Shown here: positions 16,553-25,065 of the stretch, piece by piece | Numbering within the stretch: the stretch's first letter is position 1 | Layout: the number at the start of each line of letters is the position of its first letter | NCBI GenBank assembly: GCA_945869265.1 | Contig: CAMBOI010000001.1 | Span: forward strand, 62,001 to 126,000 | Length of the DNA stretch: 64,000 bases | Direction: 5' to 3' | Source of the DNA: an uncultured Prevotella sp. | GTDB taxonomy: Bacteria > Bacteroidota > Bacteroidia > Bacteroidales > Bacteroidaceae | The notes under the pieces: generated by a model | What the model saw: only the letters and a program-made list of their open reading frames with translations | Database searches by the model: none | What the model was told of the DNA's origin: nothing | Program-made: the position numbers and the translations under genes

Positions 16553-18076
16553 TTATCTTCCCAACCATGCTTCGGGATTGAGTTTGGCTCTTTCCTTGCG
16601 TAATTGGAATTGGAGGATGTTGTCTTGTCCCACAGAGCCCAAGACCTGTCGGGCACTCACCTTCTGGCCGCGATGGACACTCACCGACGAGAGGTTGCAA
16701 TAGACGGAGATGTAGCTGCCGTGGCGCACCATCACTCCTGTGACTCCACCCATGCTGAACACGGCACTCACCTCGCCATCGAAGATGCTGCGTGCCTTGG
16801 CTCCGGCAGAACCAAGGATGTTGATGCCCTTGTTGTCGAGACGCACATTCTTGAGACCCTCGACGTTGTATTGTCCGAAATGGCTGACTATGCGGTAGCC
16901 GCCTGTGATAGGCATGGGCAGACGGCCGCGGTTGCTCTCGAAACTGCCACTGATGCGGCGGTCTTCGGAGTCGAGGTTATAGACGAGGGGCTTCGACTGC
17001 TCTTTCTTGGCAACCTCTACCTCGCGCTCCAGTTTCTTTGCCTCGGCAATGGCGCGACGGTCTTCCTCGTTGCGCTGCTCCTCAGCCTTGCGCTTGGCTG
17101 CCTCTGCCTCCTTCTGCTTGCGGGCGAGTTCGGCTTGCTTTCGTGCCAGTTCCTCGGCCTTGCGCTTTCGCTCCGCCTCGGCACGCTTGGCTTCCTCGGC
17201 TGCCTTGCGCTTTGCCTCGGCGATAGCCCTCTGGCGGGCTTTCTCCACCTCGATGGCCACGAGGCGGTCGATCTGGGCATTGATGGCGGCATCACGCTTC
17301 TGTTGTGTGGCGATGATGCCTTGTATGGTCTTCTGCTGTTTTTGCAGTGTGCTCACCACGTTCTGTTGCTCCACCTGCTTGCCTTCGAGCGAGCGACGCT
17401 CCTGTTCTCCTTTATATAATAGGTTGCTCTTCTGCTTCTTGGTGGCAGTGAGCTGCTGGTGCTTCTGCGTCACTTCGTTCTGCTTGGCCTTCACCTCCTC
17501 GCCCTGGGCACGCTGATATGACGCATACTCGCGCATGAAGCGCATACGGCGGTACATCTGCGAGAAATTCTTTGCCGAGAAGATAAACATCAGTTGGCTC
17601 TGGATGGAGCGGTTGCGGTGCATGTATCTCATCGACTTGACGTATTTCTGCTTGCGGTCGGTGAGTTCCTTGCCGAGAACGTCGAGTTGGGAATTGAGTT
17701 TGGTGATATTGCCGTCGAGTTTGGTGATGTCTCGGCGTATGGTGTCGATGGTGCGACGCTTGTCGGCAATCTCGGAGTTGATCACCATGAGGTTCTTCAG
17801 CCTCTCCTTCACGTCGCGCTCGTTTTTGCGGAGCTTTTGCTGCTGGGCGGCAATTTGCTTTTTGATTTGTGCCCGCTCGTTCTTGAGACCCTTGATAGAG
17901 GCAGTCTCGTAGTTGGCGGTGTTAGTGTTTGTCTTTTTCTTTTTTGTTGTTGTCTGCCTTTTTTTCTTGGCAGTAGATGTTGTTGACGCCTTCTTTCGCG
18001 CCGGCTTCCTCGTTTGTGAGGAGGAAGCCAGCGTGAAGGCGAATAGTATAATGAATATTATTTGAAATCTTTTCAT
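16553..18076 (-). CDS. EnvC-like murein hydrolase activator (coiled coil plus degenerate LytM/M23)
   Basis: This 507-residue envelope protein begins with a signal peptide (FQIIFIILFAFTLASSS). A Lys/Thr-rich linker (about 20-50) precedes a long coiled coil (about 55-380) with a highly charged Ala/Glu/Lys/Arg stretch (KRKAEELARKQAELARKQKE). A C-terminal LytM-like domain follows (about 395-507). In active M23 peptidases the zinc is held by HxxxD and HxH. Here SHFGQYNVEG keeps the first His, but the downstream site reads LQFQLRKE instead of LHFEI-like sequence, so the domain is probably non-catalytic, as in E. coli EnvC. The expected role is to activate amidases at the septum. It is last of the dut-TPR-DUF4292-envC unit, 10 bases after DUF4292. 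Confidence 0.87.
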   Translation of the reverse strand: MKRFQIIFIILFAFTLASSSQTRKPARKKASTTSTAKKKRQTTTKKKKTNTNTANYETASIKGLKNERAQIKKQIAAQQQKLRKNERDVKERLKNLMVINSEIADKRRTIDTIRRDITKLDGNITKLNSQLDVLGKELTDRKQKYVKSMRYMHRNRSIQSQLMFIFSAKNFSQMYRRMRFMREYASYQRAQGEEVKAKQNEVTQKHQQLTATKKQKSNLLYKGEQERRSLEGKQVEQQNVVSTLQKQQKTIQGIIATQQKRDAAINAQIDRLVAIEVEKARQRAIAEAKRKAAEEAKRAEAERKRKAEELARKQAELARKQKEAEAAKRKAEEQRNEEDRRAIAEAKKLEREVEVAKKEQSKPLVYNLDSEDRRISGSFESNRGRLPMPITGGYRIVSHFGQYNVEGLKNVRLDNKGINILGSAGAKARSIFDGEVSAVFSMGGVTGVMVRHGSYISVYCNLSSVSVHRGQKVSARQVLGSVGQDNILQFQLRKERAKLNPEAWLGR

Positions 18077-18086
18077 TTACAATTTG

Positions 18087-18932
18087 TTAGAGAGCCATAA
18101 AACGGCGAAGAATGTCATCCACGGTCACCTCCTTGTATTTGGCCGACACAGGAGTGCGTGTTTCCCAGTCGCTTTCGTTGCCGATGTAGTTGAGTGTCAT
18201 GTTGATCTTCACCTCCGACTTGGGGGTTGAGAAGACAATGGCATTGCGAGTGGGGAATTTCTTGTTGCTGAGGTCCTTATAGTCGGTGTAGTCCCAGTTG
18301 AGCTGGCTCTTGCCGCGATACTTGTCGTTGTAGGCGATGTTGGCCATGTGGATAAGTCCGCCCACATTCTCAGCCAACCAGCGATATGACAGTTTGTCCT
18401 TCTCCATCGAGATGATGACGTCGCCAGCCTCTTCGGATGTCTGGAATTTGTTCATGAGTTCGGCGGTAATCTCCTTCTCGCCCGGCTGGAAGAGTTCGTT
18501 CCAGAAGAGCGCCTGAAGGGTGTAGAAGTTGATGCCGCTCTGGCGGAGGAAGTCGAGTTGCTCGTATTGTGCTTTCATGTACTGCTTGTTGATGCGGTCC
18601 ATGATGAGAACATAGTCGCGTGTGAACTCAAGGCGTGCTGCCTCGACGAATCCGAATGCCATGAGCTGGAGACGGATGACATCGTTGCGCTTCATCTTGA
18701 GATTGCCGGTGAGAGTCATGTCCTGTGAGCCCACTTGTACCTGGAACTTCACTTTAGACGTGATGAACTTAGCTGTCTGCTGGTTGTCCAGCACTTTGTT
18801 GAGTGTTTCCTGCAATTCCATGCTGCGTGGTGCTACTGGTGCTTCGGCAACGGTCTTGTGGGATTTGCACGAGGCTAAAAAAGCCAATGGTAACGCGATG
18901 AGTGCGACCTTGATAAAATGGATGGTTTTCAT
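18087..18932 (-). CDS. DUF4292 lipoprotein
   Basis: The protein has 281 residues from the ATG at 18932, which gives a lipoprotein signal with lipobox FLASC (Cys22). The frame is open upstream to 19175, but that stretch overlaps the TPR gene. The body matches the DUF4292 family of Bacteroidetes, whose beta-rich fold resembles LolA/LolB-like lipid carriers: KFITSKVKFQVQVGSQDMTLTGNLKMKRNDVIRLQL, YVLIMDRINKQYMKA and FPTRNAIVFSTPKSEVKINMTLNYI. The position between the TPR protein and EnvC is a common Bacteroidetes arrangement. A role in outer-membrane lipid or lipoprotein handling is inferred from fold only. Confidence 0.82.
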   Translation of the reverse strand: MKTIHFIKVALIALPLAFLASCKSHKTVAEAPVAPRSMELQETLNKVLDNQQTAKFITSKVKFQVQVGSQDMTLTGNLKMKRNDVIRLQLMAFGFVEAARLEFTRDYVLIMDRINKQYMKAQYEQLDFLRQSGINFYTLQALFWNELFQPGEKEITAELMNKFQTSEEAGDVIISMEKDKLSYRWLAENVGGLIHMANIAYNDKYRGKSQLNWDYTDYKDLSNKKFPTRNAIVFSTPKSEVKINMTLNYIGNESDWETRTPVSAKYKEVTVDDILRRFMAL

Positions 18933-18960
18933 TTTGTTTTTGTTTTTTATGTTGAATTCC

Positions 18961-20676
18961 TTATTTTTTATTTTCTCGTATGTATTTCCTCTGGCGTGCC
19001 TTGCGTGCCAGGAGTTGGTTGTCTGGCGACTTCTTGAGGGCATCGGTCCATAGTTGCACTGCCTTGTCGATGTCGCCGCACTTGGCGTAGATGTCGCCCG
19101 CGTGTTCGACAATAACTGCCGAGGAGTCGGAGTCGCACTGCAGTGTCTGGTCGATGTATATCTTTGCCTCGGCATATCTCTCCTGTTGGAACAGTATCCA
19201 GGCGTAGGTGTCGAGGAAGGTGGCGTTCTTGGGTTCGGCCTTGATGGTCTTGTAGCTCATCTCTTCGGCCTTGGCGAGATTGCCTCCCGACTCGCTGATG
19301 TAGTAGGCGTAGTTGTTGAGGCAACTGAGGTTGTCGGGTTTCCATTGCAGACAGGAGTCGTAGGCGGCGAATGCCTGCTGCATTTCTCCCTTCTCGTGGA
19401 GCAGGTCGCCCATGATGCCATAGAAGTCGGAGACGATGTCGGGCGAGCTCTGTTCGTTGATGACGCTGATACCGTTCTTGAAGGTGTCGAGAGCCTCGTC
19501 GGTCTTGTCCTGTTGGGATAGTGCCACACCTTGGTAGTAGTAGAATGCCATCTCGTCGGGGTTGTACTGGCGTGCGGCTGAGCATAGGGTGACCACACGG
19601 TCGAAATCCTTCTTCGCCCATGCGTCGGCAATGAGTTGGAGTCGGGCTGAGGCGTTGTCGGGAGCTTTCTCCAACACGCCCTCAAGCACCTTGTTGATAT
19701 TCTCCTTGGGCATGTTCTTCAGTTCCATATACGAGGCATAGAGGATTCCGATGCTGGGGTCGGTGTCTTTGGTCTGCAAGGTGCGCTCAAAGAGGTTGAT
19801 GACCTTGGTAGAGTCGCTTCCGATGTTTTCATTCTCCATCACCTCCTGGCGCAAGATATAGATTTTCTCGTCGGTGTTGGCATTGCTCGACGTGAGGATG
19901 TTGACAGTCATGGAGTCGGCTGCCATCGTATTGCCTTGTGCCTTGTAATATGTGCGCATTGACATGAGCACCTTACTGTTGGCTGGCTCCTCCTTGAGTA
20001 TGCCGCGATATATGTCGATAGCCATTTTCTCGTTGTCGTTGACGAGCAGCATGTCGGCATATGCCACCCTGTAGTTGAGGTCGTTGGGGTATTGGTCGGC
20101 AAGTTTTTTCATCTCTGCGACGGCAGCCTTGCCATTGCCCATCTTCTGATAGAACTCGGCCTTGGCATAGGATATGCGCTCATTCATGCCGTCGAGCTGC
20201 TCCATGCGGTCGAGGGCGGCAATGGCCTTGGGGTAATACTTCTCGTCGTTGTCGTATAGTTGTACAAGCATACCCAGTACATCCTCGCGGTCGGGCTCTG
20301 CCTTGGACAGGCGCTCGAAGGTCTCGGTGGCGGCATTCAGATCCTGGCTCTGCAGATACATCTGTGCGAGTGTCTCAAGGTAGTTGACATTATCCGGCTC
20401 CAACTGCGATGCCTTTTGGAATGCCGCGAGAGCCTTAGCGTTGTCCTTCATCCTAAGATAGTAGTGGGCGAGGAAGTAGTAGGTCTCCGAAGCCTCGGGA
20501 TTGATGTCGAGGCAGTGGCGCAGCATCTCGAAGGCAGCGGCATCGTTGCCCTTCTCTCTCTCGATCATTGCTTCGAGAAAGAGTCTGTCGTAACGCTGGG
20601 AGTCGTCCGCTTCATGTGCGTTAGCTAAAATCTGCGAGGACATCAATATCCCCAATATGAATAACTTTACTTTCAA
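18961..20676 (-). CDS. Secreted tetratricopeptide-repeat protein
   Basis: This 571-residue protein is predicted to be exported (KVKLFILGILMSSQILANA). It is then almost entirely TPR units, for example ASETYYFLAHYYLRMKDNAKALAAFQKASQLEPDN near residue 60 and ATFLDTYAWILFQQERYAEAKIYIDQTLQ near 500. At least ten 34-residue repeats can be seen. The start codon is TTG at 20676: an in-frame stop lies eight codons upstream and the first ATG (residue 12) would destroy the signal sequence. TPR solenoids mediate protein binding; the partner is unknown. It is 70 bases downstream of dut and 28 bases upstream of the DUF4292 gene. Confidence 0.85.
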   Translation of the reverse strand: MKVKLFILGILMSSQILANAHEADDSQRYDRLFLEAMIEREKGNDAAAFEMLRHCLDINPEASETYYFLAHYYLRMKDNAKALAAFQKASQLEPDNVNYLETLAQMYLQSQDLNAATETFERLSKAEPDREDVLGMLVQLYDNDEKYYPKAIAALDRMEQLDGMNERISYAKAEFYQKMGNGKAAVAEMKKLADQYPNDLNYRVAYADMLLVNDNEKMAIDIYRGILKEEPANSKVLMSMRTYYKAQGNTMAADSMTVNILTSSNANTDEKIYILRQEVMENENIGSDSTKVINLFERTLQTKDTDPSIGILYASYMELKNMPKENINKVLEGVLEKAPDNASARLQLIADAWAKKDFDRVVTLCSAARQYNPDEMAFYYYQGVALSQQDKTDEALDTFKNGISVINEQSSPDIVSDFYGIMGDLLHEKGEMQQAFAAYDSCLQWKPDNLSCLNNYAYYISESGGNLAKAEEMSYKTIKAEPKNATFLDTYAWILFQQERYAEAKIYIDQTLQCDSDSSAVIVEHAGDIYAKCGDIDKAVQLWTDALKKSPDNQLLARKARQRKYIRENKK

Positions 20677-20732
20677 GAACTTTAATTCTAAAATTTTTTA
20701 ATTGACTTCGTCGAACTTCGTTTCTTTAATTT

Positions 20733-20751
20733 CGTGATTTTTAAAATCACG
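20733..20751. other. Small hairpin overlapping the dut stop codon
   Basis: CGTGATTTT and AAAATCACG arms meet almost without a loop and overlap the dut TGA. It may attenuate transcription between dut and the TPR gene, but no long T tract follows. Confidence 0.35.
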
Positions 20752-21184
20752 ACACCCCCGTGTGTCCATATCCGCCTTCGCCTCGCTCAGTCTCGTCGAG
20801 CTCGCTGACTACAAGGAATTCGCCCTGCTCATGGCGTGCTATCACCATTTGGGCTATGCGCTCACCGTCGTTCACGGTGAAGTCGGCGTTGGAGAGATTG
20901 ACGAGCAGCACCATGATCTCGCCGCGATAGTCGGCATCCACAGTGCCTGGAGTGTTGAGCACGGTGATGCCATGCTTAAGGGCAAGACCGCTGCGAGGGC
21001 GTATCTGTGCCTCGTAACCCACGGGCAGTGCTATGTGCAGACCGGTGCCGATGAGTCGGCGCTCCATTGGTTTGATTACCACTGGTGCTTCGAGATTGGC
21101 GCGCAAGTCCATACCTGCGCTTTGGGGTGTGGCATAAGCGGGTAGTTGCTGATGCCCCTTGTTGATAACTTTTATCTGTAACAT
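20747..21184 (-). CDS. dut: dUTP diphosphatase
   Basis: This 145-residue cytoplasmic enzyme hydrolyses dUTP to dUMP and pyrophosphate, keeping uracil out of DNA and supplying dTMP synthesis. All five trimeric dUTPase motifs are present: GMDLRA (about 24-29), [11 protein letters not shown] (63-73), [14 protein letters not shown] (76-89, with the catalytic Asp), GERIAQMVI (106-114) and the P-loop-like [10 protein letters not shown] (about 133-142). It heads the minus-strand unit leading to the TPR, DUF4292 and EnvC genes. It is divergent from dgt, so two dNTP-pool enzymes share this intergenic region. Confidence 0.96.
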   Translation of the reverse strand: MLQIKVINKGHQQLPAYATPQSAGMDLRANLEAPVVIKPMERRLIGTGLHIALPVGYEAQIRPRSGLALKHGITVLNTPGTVDADYRGEIMVLLVNLSNADFTVNDGERIAQMVIARHEQGEFLVVSELDETERGEGGYGHTGVS

Positions 21185-21204
21185 TTTTAATCTTCAAATT
21201 TTCT

Positions 21205-21213
21205 GCAAAATTA
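21205..21213 (-). promoter_or_regulatory. -7 element of the dut operon
   Basis: The minus strand reads TAATTTTGC (21213-21205), 21 bases before the dut ATG. No convincing -33 element is seen. Confidence 0.55.
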
Positions 21214-21284
21214 GGAAAATAAATTGAGATTATAGCCATTTCCTTACAAAATATGTATTTTTTTACATTATTTTTATGATATTA

Positions 21285-21317
21285 TTGGCGTTTTTAGAAG
21301 AAAACGAGTAATTTTGC
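21285..21317 (+). promoter_or_regulatory. Promoter for dgt
   Basis: TTGG (21285-21288), 20 bases, then TAATTTTGC (21309-21317), 15 bases before the ATG. Confidence 0.65.
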
Positions 21318-21332
21318 ACCAAAAATGAGAAT

Positions 21333-22673
21333 ATGAACTGGAAACAACTAATAACAAACAAGCGACTCGGACAGGAAGACCATCACCCCGAGCGACACGA
21401 CGACCGCACCGAATTCAAGCGTGACTATGACCGCCTGATCTTCTCGGCGCCCTTTAGGCGAATGCAGAACAAGACCCAGGTGTTTCCGCTGCCGGGCAGT
21501 GTGTTTGTGCATAATCGTCTCACTCATTGCCTTGAGGTGGCATCGGTGGGAATGTCTCTCGGCAACGACGTGTCGAGAGCGTTGATTGGCAACCGCTATC
21601 CCGAACTGCGAAATACACTGTTTGAGGAACTTGGACAGATAGTGTCGGCTGCATGCCTCGCCCACGACATGGGCAATCCGCCGTTCGGTCATTCGGGCGA
21701 GAAGGCGATACAGACATTCTTCACCGAGGGAAAGGGCCAGGCACTACGCGAGAGAGTGTCGGCGAGATTTTGGGACGACATCACCCACTTCGAGGGAAAT
21801 GCCAATGCCTTCCGCATACTGTCGCACCAGTTCAAGGGCAGGCGAAAGGGTGGATTTGTAATGACTTATTCAATGCTTGCCTCCATCGTGAAATATCCGT
21901 GGGCGGCTTCGTGTGCAGGCAAAAAGGGGAAGTTCGGTTTCTTTGCCTCAGAGGAGGAGTTCTTTCAGCGAATAGCCGAAGAAATGGGACTCCTGAGACT
22001 GTCGGCTGAGGGAGAACCGCTGAAATATGCCCGCCATCCGTTGGTGTATCTCGTTGAGGCTGCAGATGATATATGTTATGAGATAATGGACATCGAGGAC
22101 TCACATAAGTTAAAGATTTTGTCATTCGAAGAAACGGCTGACTTGCTGCTCGCCTTCTTCGACGAGAAGGTGCAGGGCGGCATACGTAAGAGAATCTCCG
22201 ACGAGGGAATGACCGACAAAAACGAGATGATTGTGTATATGCGAGCCTGTGCCATCGGGAAGTTGGAAAACGAGTGTGTGAAGGCATTCGTGGATAACGA
22301 GGACGCAATACTCAACGGCACATTCCAGGGCTCGCTCATCCAGCATGTGAGTGAGCGACAGAGAAAGGCATACGAGAGATGCTGCGAGGTGTCGATGGAG
22401 AAGATATACCACAGCAAACCGGTGCTCGACGTGGAGTTGGCCGGTTATAAGATCATGGAGACGCTGATGGACCAAATGACCGAGGCGGTGTTGCATCCCG
22501 ACCGCTACTACTCGCAGCAGCTCATCTGCCGAGTGAGCAGTCAATACGACATTCATGCCGCCGACCTTGAGTCGCGCATCATGGCGGTGCTCGACTATAT
22601 CAGCGGCATGACTGATGTGTATGCCCTCGATGTATATCAGAAGATCAACGGCATATCATTGCCTATCGTCTAA
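21333..22673 (+). CDS. dgt: Deoxyguanosinetriphosphate triphosphohydrolase (dGTPase-like)
   Basis: This 446-residue HD-superfamily enzyme releases tripolyphosphate from dGTP and related dNTPs. The opening RDYDRLIFSAPFRRMQNKTQVF is diagnostic. The metal-binding His/Asp residues are in HNRLTHCLEVA (about 53-63) and CLAHDMGNPPFGHSGE (about 108-123), followed by YLVEAADDICYEIMDIED near 240 with the last Asp ligand. The protein is close in length to the E. coli type rather than the shorter SAMHD-like forms. Its stop overlaps the convergent esterase stop by four bases. Sharing an upstream region with dut points to dNTP-pool control. Confidence 0.93.
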   Translation: MNWKQLITNKRLGQEDHHPERHDDRTEFKRDYDRLIFSAPFRRMQNKTQVFPLPGSVFVHNRLTHCLEVASVGMSLGNDVSRALIGNRYPELRNTLFEELGQIVSAACLAHDMGNPPFGHSGEKAIQTFFTEGKGQALRERVSARFWDDITHFEGNANAFRILSHQFKGRRKGGFVMTYSMLASIVKYPWAASCAGKKGKFGFFASEEEFFQRIAEEMGLLRLSAEGEPLKYARHPLVYLVEAADDICYEIMDIEDSHKLKILSFEETADLLLAFFDEKVQGGIRKRISDEGMTDKNEMIVYMRACAIGKLENECVKAFVDNEDAILNGTFQGSLIQHVSERQRKAYERCCEVSMEKIYHSKPVLDVELAGYKIMETLMDQMTEAVLHPDRYYSQQLICRVSSQYDIHAADLESRIMAVLDYISGMTDVYALDVYQKINGISLPIV

Positions 22674-23497
22674 AAGCTCATAAGCCAGGACCTGAGTTCC
22701 TGCATCATCTCGACATGGAAGGCGAAACTGCTGCGTATGCCCCATCCGTGGCCTCCCGAGGGATAGATGTGGAGCGAGGCTGGCACATCGTGGCGATAGC
22801 ACTCTAAATAATAGTTGGTGCCGTTGGCAGGCAACACCACGGCATCGTCGTCGCTAAGGGTGATGAAGGCTCGCGGAGTAACCCTCGTCACCTGTTGGTC
22901 GCTACTGAATTCGCGTTCGGTCTTTTTCTTCACATCCTTGCCGAGAAGATTGTCGTGGGAGCCCCTGTGGGTGAAGCTCGGGTCCATCGTGATGACAGGA
23001 TAGAAGAGAATCTGGAAGTTGGGCGCAGCATCGCCCCTTGACCTCGTGGCAATCGTGGATGCCAAGTGGCCTCCTGCCGACGAACCCATAATGCCGATGT
23101 CGTCGGGCTTGATGTTCCACGACGAGGCATTGCGGCGCAACATCCTCACTGCCTCCTCGGCATCCTCTACGGGCACCTGCCAATTGCCGTGGGGCATACG
23201 GTATTTGAGCACCATCACGGCTATTCCCATGTTATTAAAGAAAGGAGCCCACTCGTGGCCCTCGTGGTTCATGGCGAGATGAGAGTAGCCGCCGCCGGGA
23301 CATATCACCACGGAGCGGCCGGTGGACTTTTCGGCTTTGGGGAGATAGAGCCACACGCGGGCTGTGTCTTGAGGGTTTTCACTTGCCGTGGGGCAGCCGT
23401 TAGGCCATAGGTCTAACACTTTCGGCTTTTGAGCCGAAGCACTTAGGATGGATGTCACGACAAAGAGAAGTGACAAAAGAAATCTTGATTTGCTCAT
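22670..23497 (-). CDS. Secreted alpha/beta-hydrolase, carbohydrate-esterase type
   Basis: This 275-residue protein has a signal peptide (FLLSLLFVVTSILSASAQ). Hydrolase features are in order: oxyanion-hole PGGGYSHLA (about 67-75), nucleophile Ser in MGSSAGGHLAS (about 138-148), acid in LSDDDAVV (about 215-222) and catalytic His in SGGHGWG (about 248-254). The composition (LWPNGCPTASENPQDTARVWLYLP) matches Bacteroidetes secreted acetyl-esterases that deacetylate xylan or other plant glycans, sometimes annotated as BD-FAE or xylanase-related. Export and the adjacent sialate O-acetylesterase suggest removal of O-acetyl groups from dietary or host glycans. The substrate is inferred. Confidence 0.83.
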   Translation of the reverse strand: MSKSRFLLSLLFVVTSILSASAQKPKVLDLWPNGCPTASENPQDTARVWLYLPKAEKSTGRSVVICPGGGYSHLAMNHEGHEWAPFFNNMGIAVMVLKYRMPHGNWQVPVEDAEEAVRMLRRNASSWNIKPDDIGIMGSSAGGHLASTIATRSRGDAAPNFQILFYPVITMDPSFTHRGSHDNLLGKDVKKKTEREFSSDQQVTRVTPRAFITLSDDDAVVLPANGTNYYLECYRHDVPASLHIYPSGGHGWGIRSSFAFHVEMMQELRSWLMSF

Positions 23498-23554
23498 TGT
23501 TTTTATATAATAATGTTATTTTTTGTTCAATATTCAGCCTTTTTGGCCAAATCA

Positions 23555-23587
23555 TTTGCAAAGATACGGATTTTTTTGTAATATTGC
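23555..23587 (+). promoter_or_regulatory. Promoter for the sialate O-acetylesterase gene, overlapping a divergent promoter
   Basis: TTTG (23555-23558), 20 bases, TAATATTGC (23579-23587). Its -33 element overlaps the -7 box of the opposite promoter. Confidence 0.6.
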
Positions 23588-23594
23588 ACCCAAA
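23558..23594 (-). promoter_or_regulatory. Promoter for the secreted alpha/beta-hydrolase gene
   Basis: The minus strand reads TATCTTTGC (23566-23558), a perfect -7 box, with TTTG at 23594-23591, 24 bases upstream and thus somewhat far. Confidence 0.5.
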
Positions 23595-23610
23595 AACCAA
23601 AGAAGATAAA

Positions 23611-25059
23611 ATGAATAAACGATTTTTAATGTTTGCAGCCGCTGCTTCAATGTTTTTTGGCAGTAGTGCGAAGGTAAAGCTGCCACATCTTATCAGTGAC
23701 GGCATGGTGATACAACAGCAGAGCGACGTGCGCCTTTGGGGGTGGGACAAGCCCGGAAAGAAGGTGAAGGTGACTACCTCATGGTCGGCTGATACCTATG
23801 AGGCGAAAGCTGACAAGGAGGGAAAATGGATAGTCAGCGTGAAGTCGCCCGAGGCATCGTTCACACCGCTGTCAGTGACATTCGACGACGGTGAGCTTGT
23901 AACTGTGAGCAACATCCTCTCGGGAGAGGTGTGGGTGTGCGCCGGACAGAGCAACATGGAAATGCCTGTGAAGGGATTCGGTCAGTGTCCGGTGGTAAAC
24001 TATAACCTTGAGGTGCTCAATGCTGCCTACGGAGTACGCTCGGCAAAGATACCGAGTAGAATGAGTACCCAACCGCTCGACGATGCCGACACATCATGGC
24101 GCATCAGTTCGCCACAGACCGTGAGCGAGTTCTCGGCAACAGGATATTTCTTTGCCAAACTCGTGCGCAAGGCTCTCAATGTGCCAGTGGGACTTATCGA
24201 GGCAAACAAGGGAGGATCGAGAGTGGAGAGTTGGATTGACGAAGACAACCTCACCAAATACACCAAGGAGAATCTTGACTCAACGACGATGAAGGACCGA
24301 TTTGAGTGGGATTTCCACTATCCCCTGCTTTGGGGCAACGCCACCTTCCATCCTATACTCAACTACACCGTCAAGGGAATACTCTATTACCAAGGTTGCT
24401 CGAATGTGGGCGACCCAGCAGGACAATACACCGAGCGACTGAAGATGTTGGTGGAGCAGTGGCGTCGCGACTTCAAGATGGGCGACATCCCGTTCTATTT
24501 CGTGCAGATAGCTCCTTATGTATATGGCGACGGAGAGGAAGGCACGTCGGGAGCGAAGTTGCGCGAACAGCAATTCAATGCCACAAAGGTCATCCCTAAC
24601 AGTGCCATGGTGTGCACCAACGACCTAGTGTTCCCCTACGAGAAGGGACAGATACATCCGGCACAGAAGCAGCAGGTGGGAGAGCGTCTTGCCTTCCTAG
24701 CACTCAACAAAACATACGGTCTCAAGACTGTCATCTGCGACAACATGACATATCGCGACATGATTGTGCAGGACGGAACAGCATATCTGGCATTTGACAA
24801 CATGGCCGAGGGATACAACCGCTGGGAGGATATACAGGGCTTTGAGGTGGCTGGCGAGGACCGCGTGTTTCACAAGGCCACGGCAGTGAAGTTCTGGGCT
24901 GCCGGCAATGACCCACGCAACGAGCGCATCGCAGTGTCGTCGCCGATGGTGAAGAAGCCGGTGGCAGTGCGTTATTGCTTCAAGAACTTTGAGATTGGCA
25001 ACTTCGGCAACCAGGGTGGTCTGCCTCTCGTGCCATTCCGTACGGATAATTGGGAATAA
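23611..25059 (+). CDS. Sialate O-acetylesterase family protein
   Basis: The protein has 482 residues from the ATG at 23611, which follows the promoter and provides a signal peptide (FLMFAAAASMFFGSSAK). The frame is open upstream to 23452 across the promoter, so the longer form is rejected. It is an SGNH-type esterase removing O-acetyl groups from sialic acid or other sugars. The nucleophile Ser114 is in VWVCAGQSNMEMP, LYYQGCSNVGD contains the oxyanion Asn (many relatives read WYQGESN), and His349 lies in GQIHPAQKQQVGERLA. The acidic residue that often precedes this IHP is Gln here, which is flagged but not interpreted. It is divergent from the alpha/beta-hydrolase and six bases before the Nudix gene. 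Confidence 0.87.
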   Translation: MNKRFLMFAAAASMFFGSSAKVKLPHLISDGMVIQQQSDVRLWGWDKPGKKVKVTTSWSADTYEAKADKEGKWIVSVKSPEASFTPLSVTFDDGELVTVSNILSGEVWVCAGQSNMEMPVKGFGQCPVVNYNLEVLNAAYGVRSAKIPSRMSTQPLDDADTSWRISSPQTVSEFSATGYFFAKLVRKALNVPVGLIEANKGGSRVESWIDEDNLTKYTKENLDSTTMKDRFEWDFHYPLLWGNATFHPILNYTVKGILYYQGCSNVGDPAGQYTERLKMLVEQWRRDFKMGDIPFYFVQIAPYVYGDGEEGTSGAKLREQQFNATKVIPNSAMVCTNDLVFPYEKGQIHPAQKQQVGERLAFLALNKTYGLKTVICDNMTYRDMIVQDGTAYLAFDNMAEGYNRWEDIQGFEVAGEDRVFHKATAVKFWAAGNDPRNERIAVSSPMVKKPVAVRYCFKNFEIGNFGNQGGLPLVPFRTDNWE

Positions 25060-25065
25060 AATGAG

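Noticed and set aside
16604..17419. 271-codon plus-strand frame opposite the envC-like gene
   Set aside because: It is the complement of the Ala/Glu/Lys/Arg-rich coiled coil and so Leu/Ala-rich by composition; the minus-strand gene has signal peptide, family match and operon context.
18933..19175. Upstream extension of the DUF4292 frame by 81 codons
   Set aside because: It overlaps the TPR gene out of frame and would hide the lipoprotein signal; the ATG at 18932 is right.
20700..20714. 15-base exact match (reverse complement) to 60956-60970, TCGACGAAGTCAATT
   Set aside because: In 64 kb, a few 15-base matches between unrelated places are expected by chance on two strands, and the flanks do not match.
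23452..23610. Upstream extension of the sialate O-acetylesterase frame by 53 codons
   Set aside because: It runs through the divergent promoters and places a signal peptide internally.
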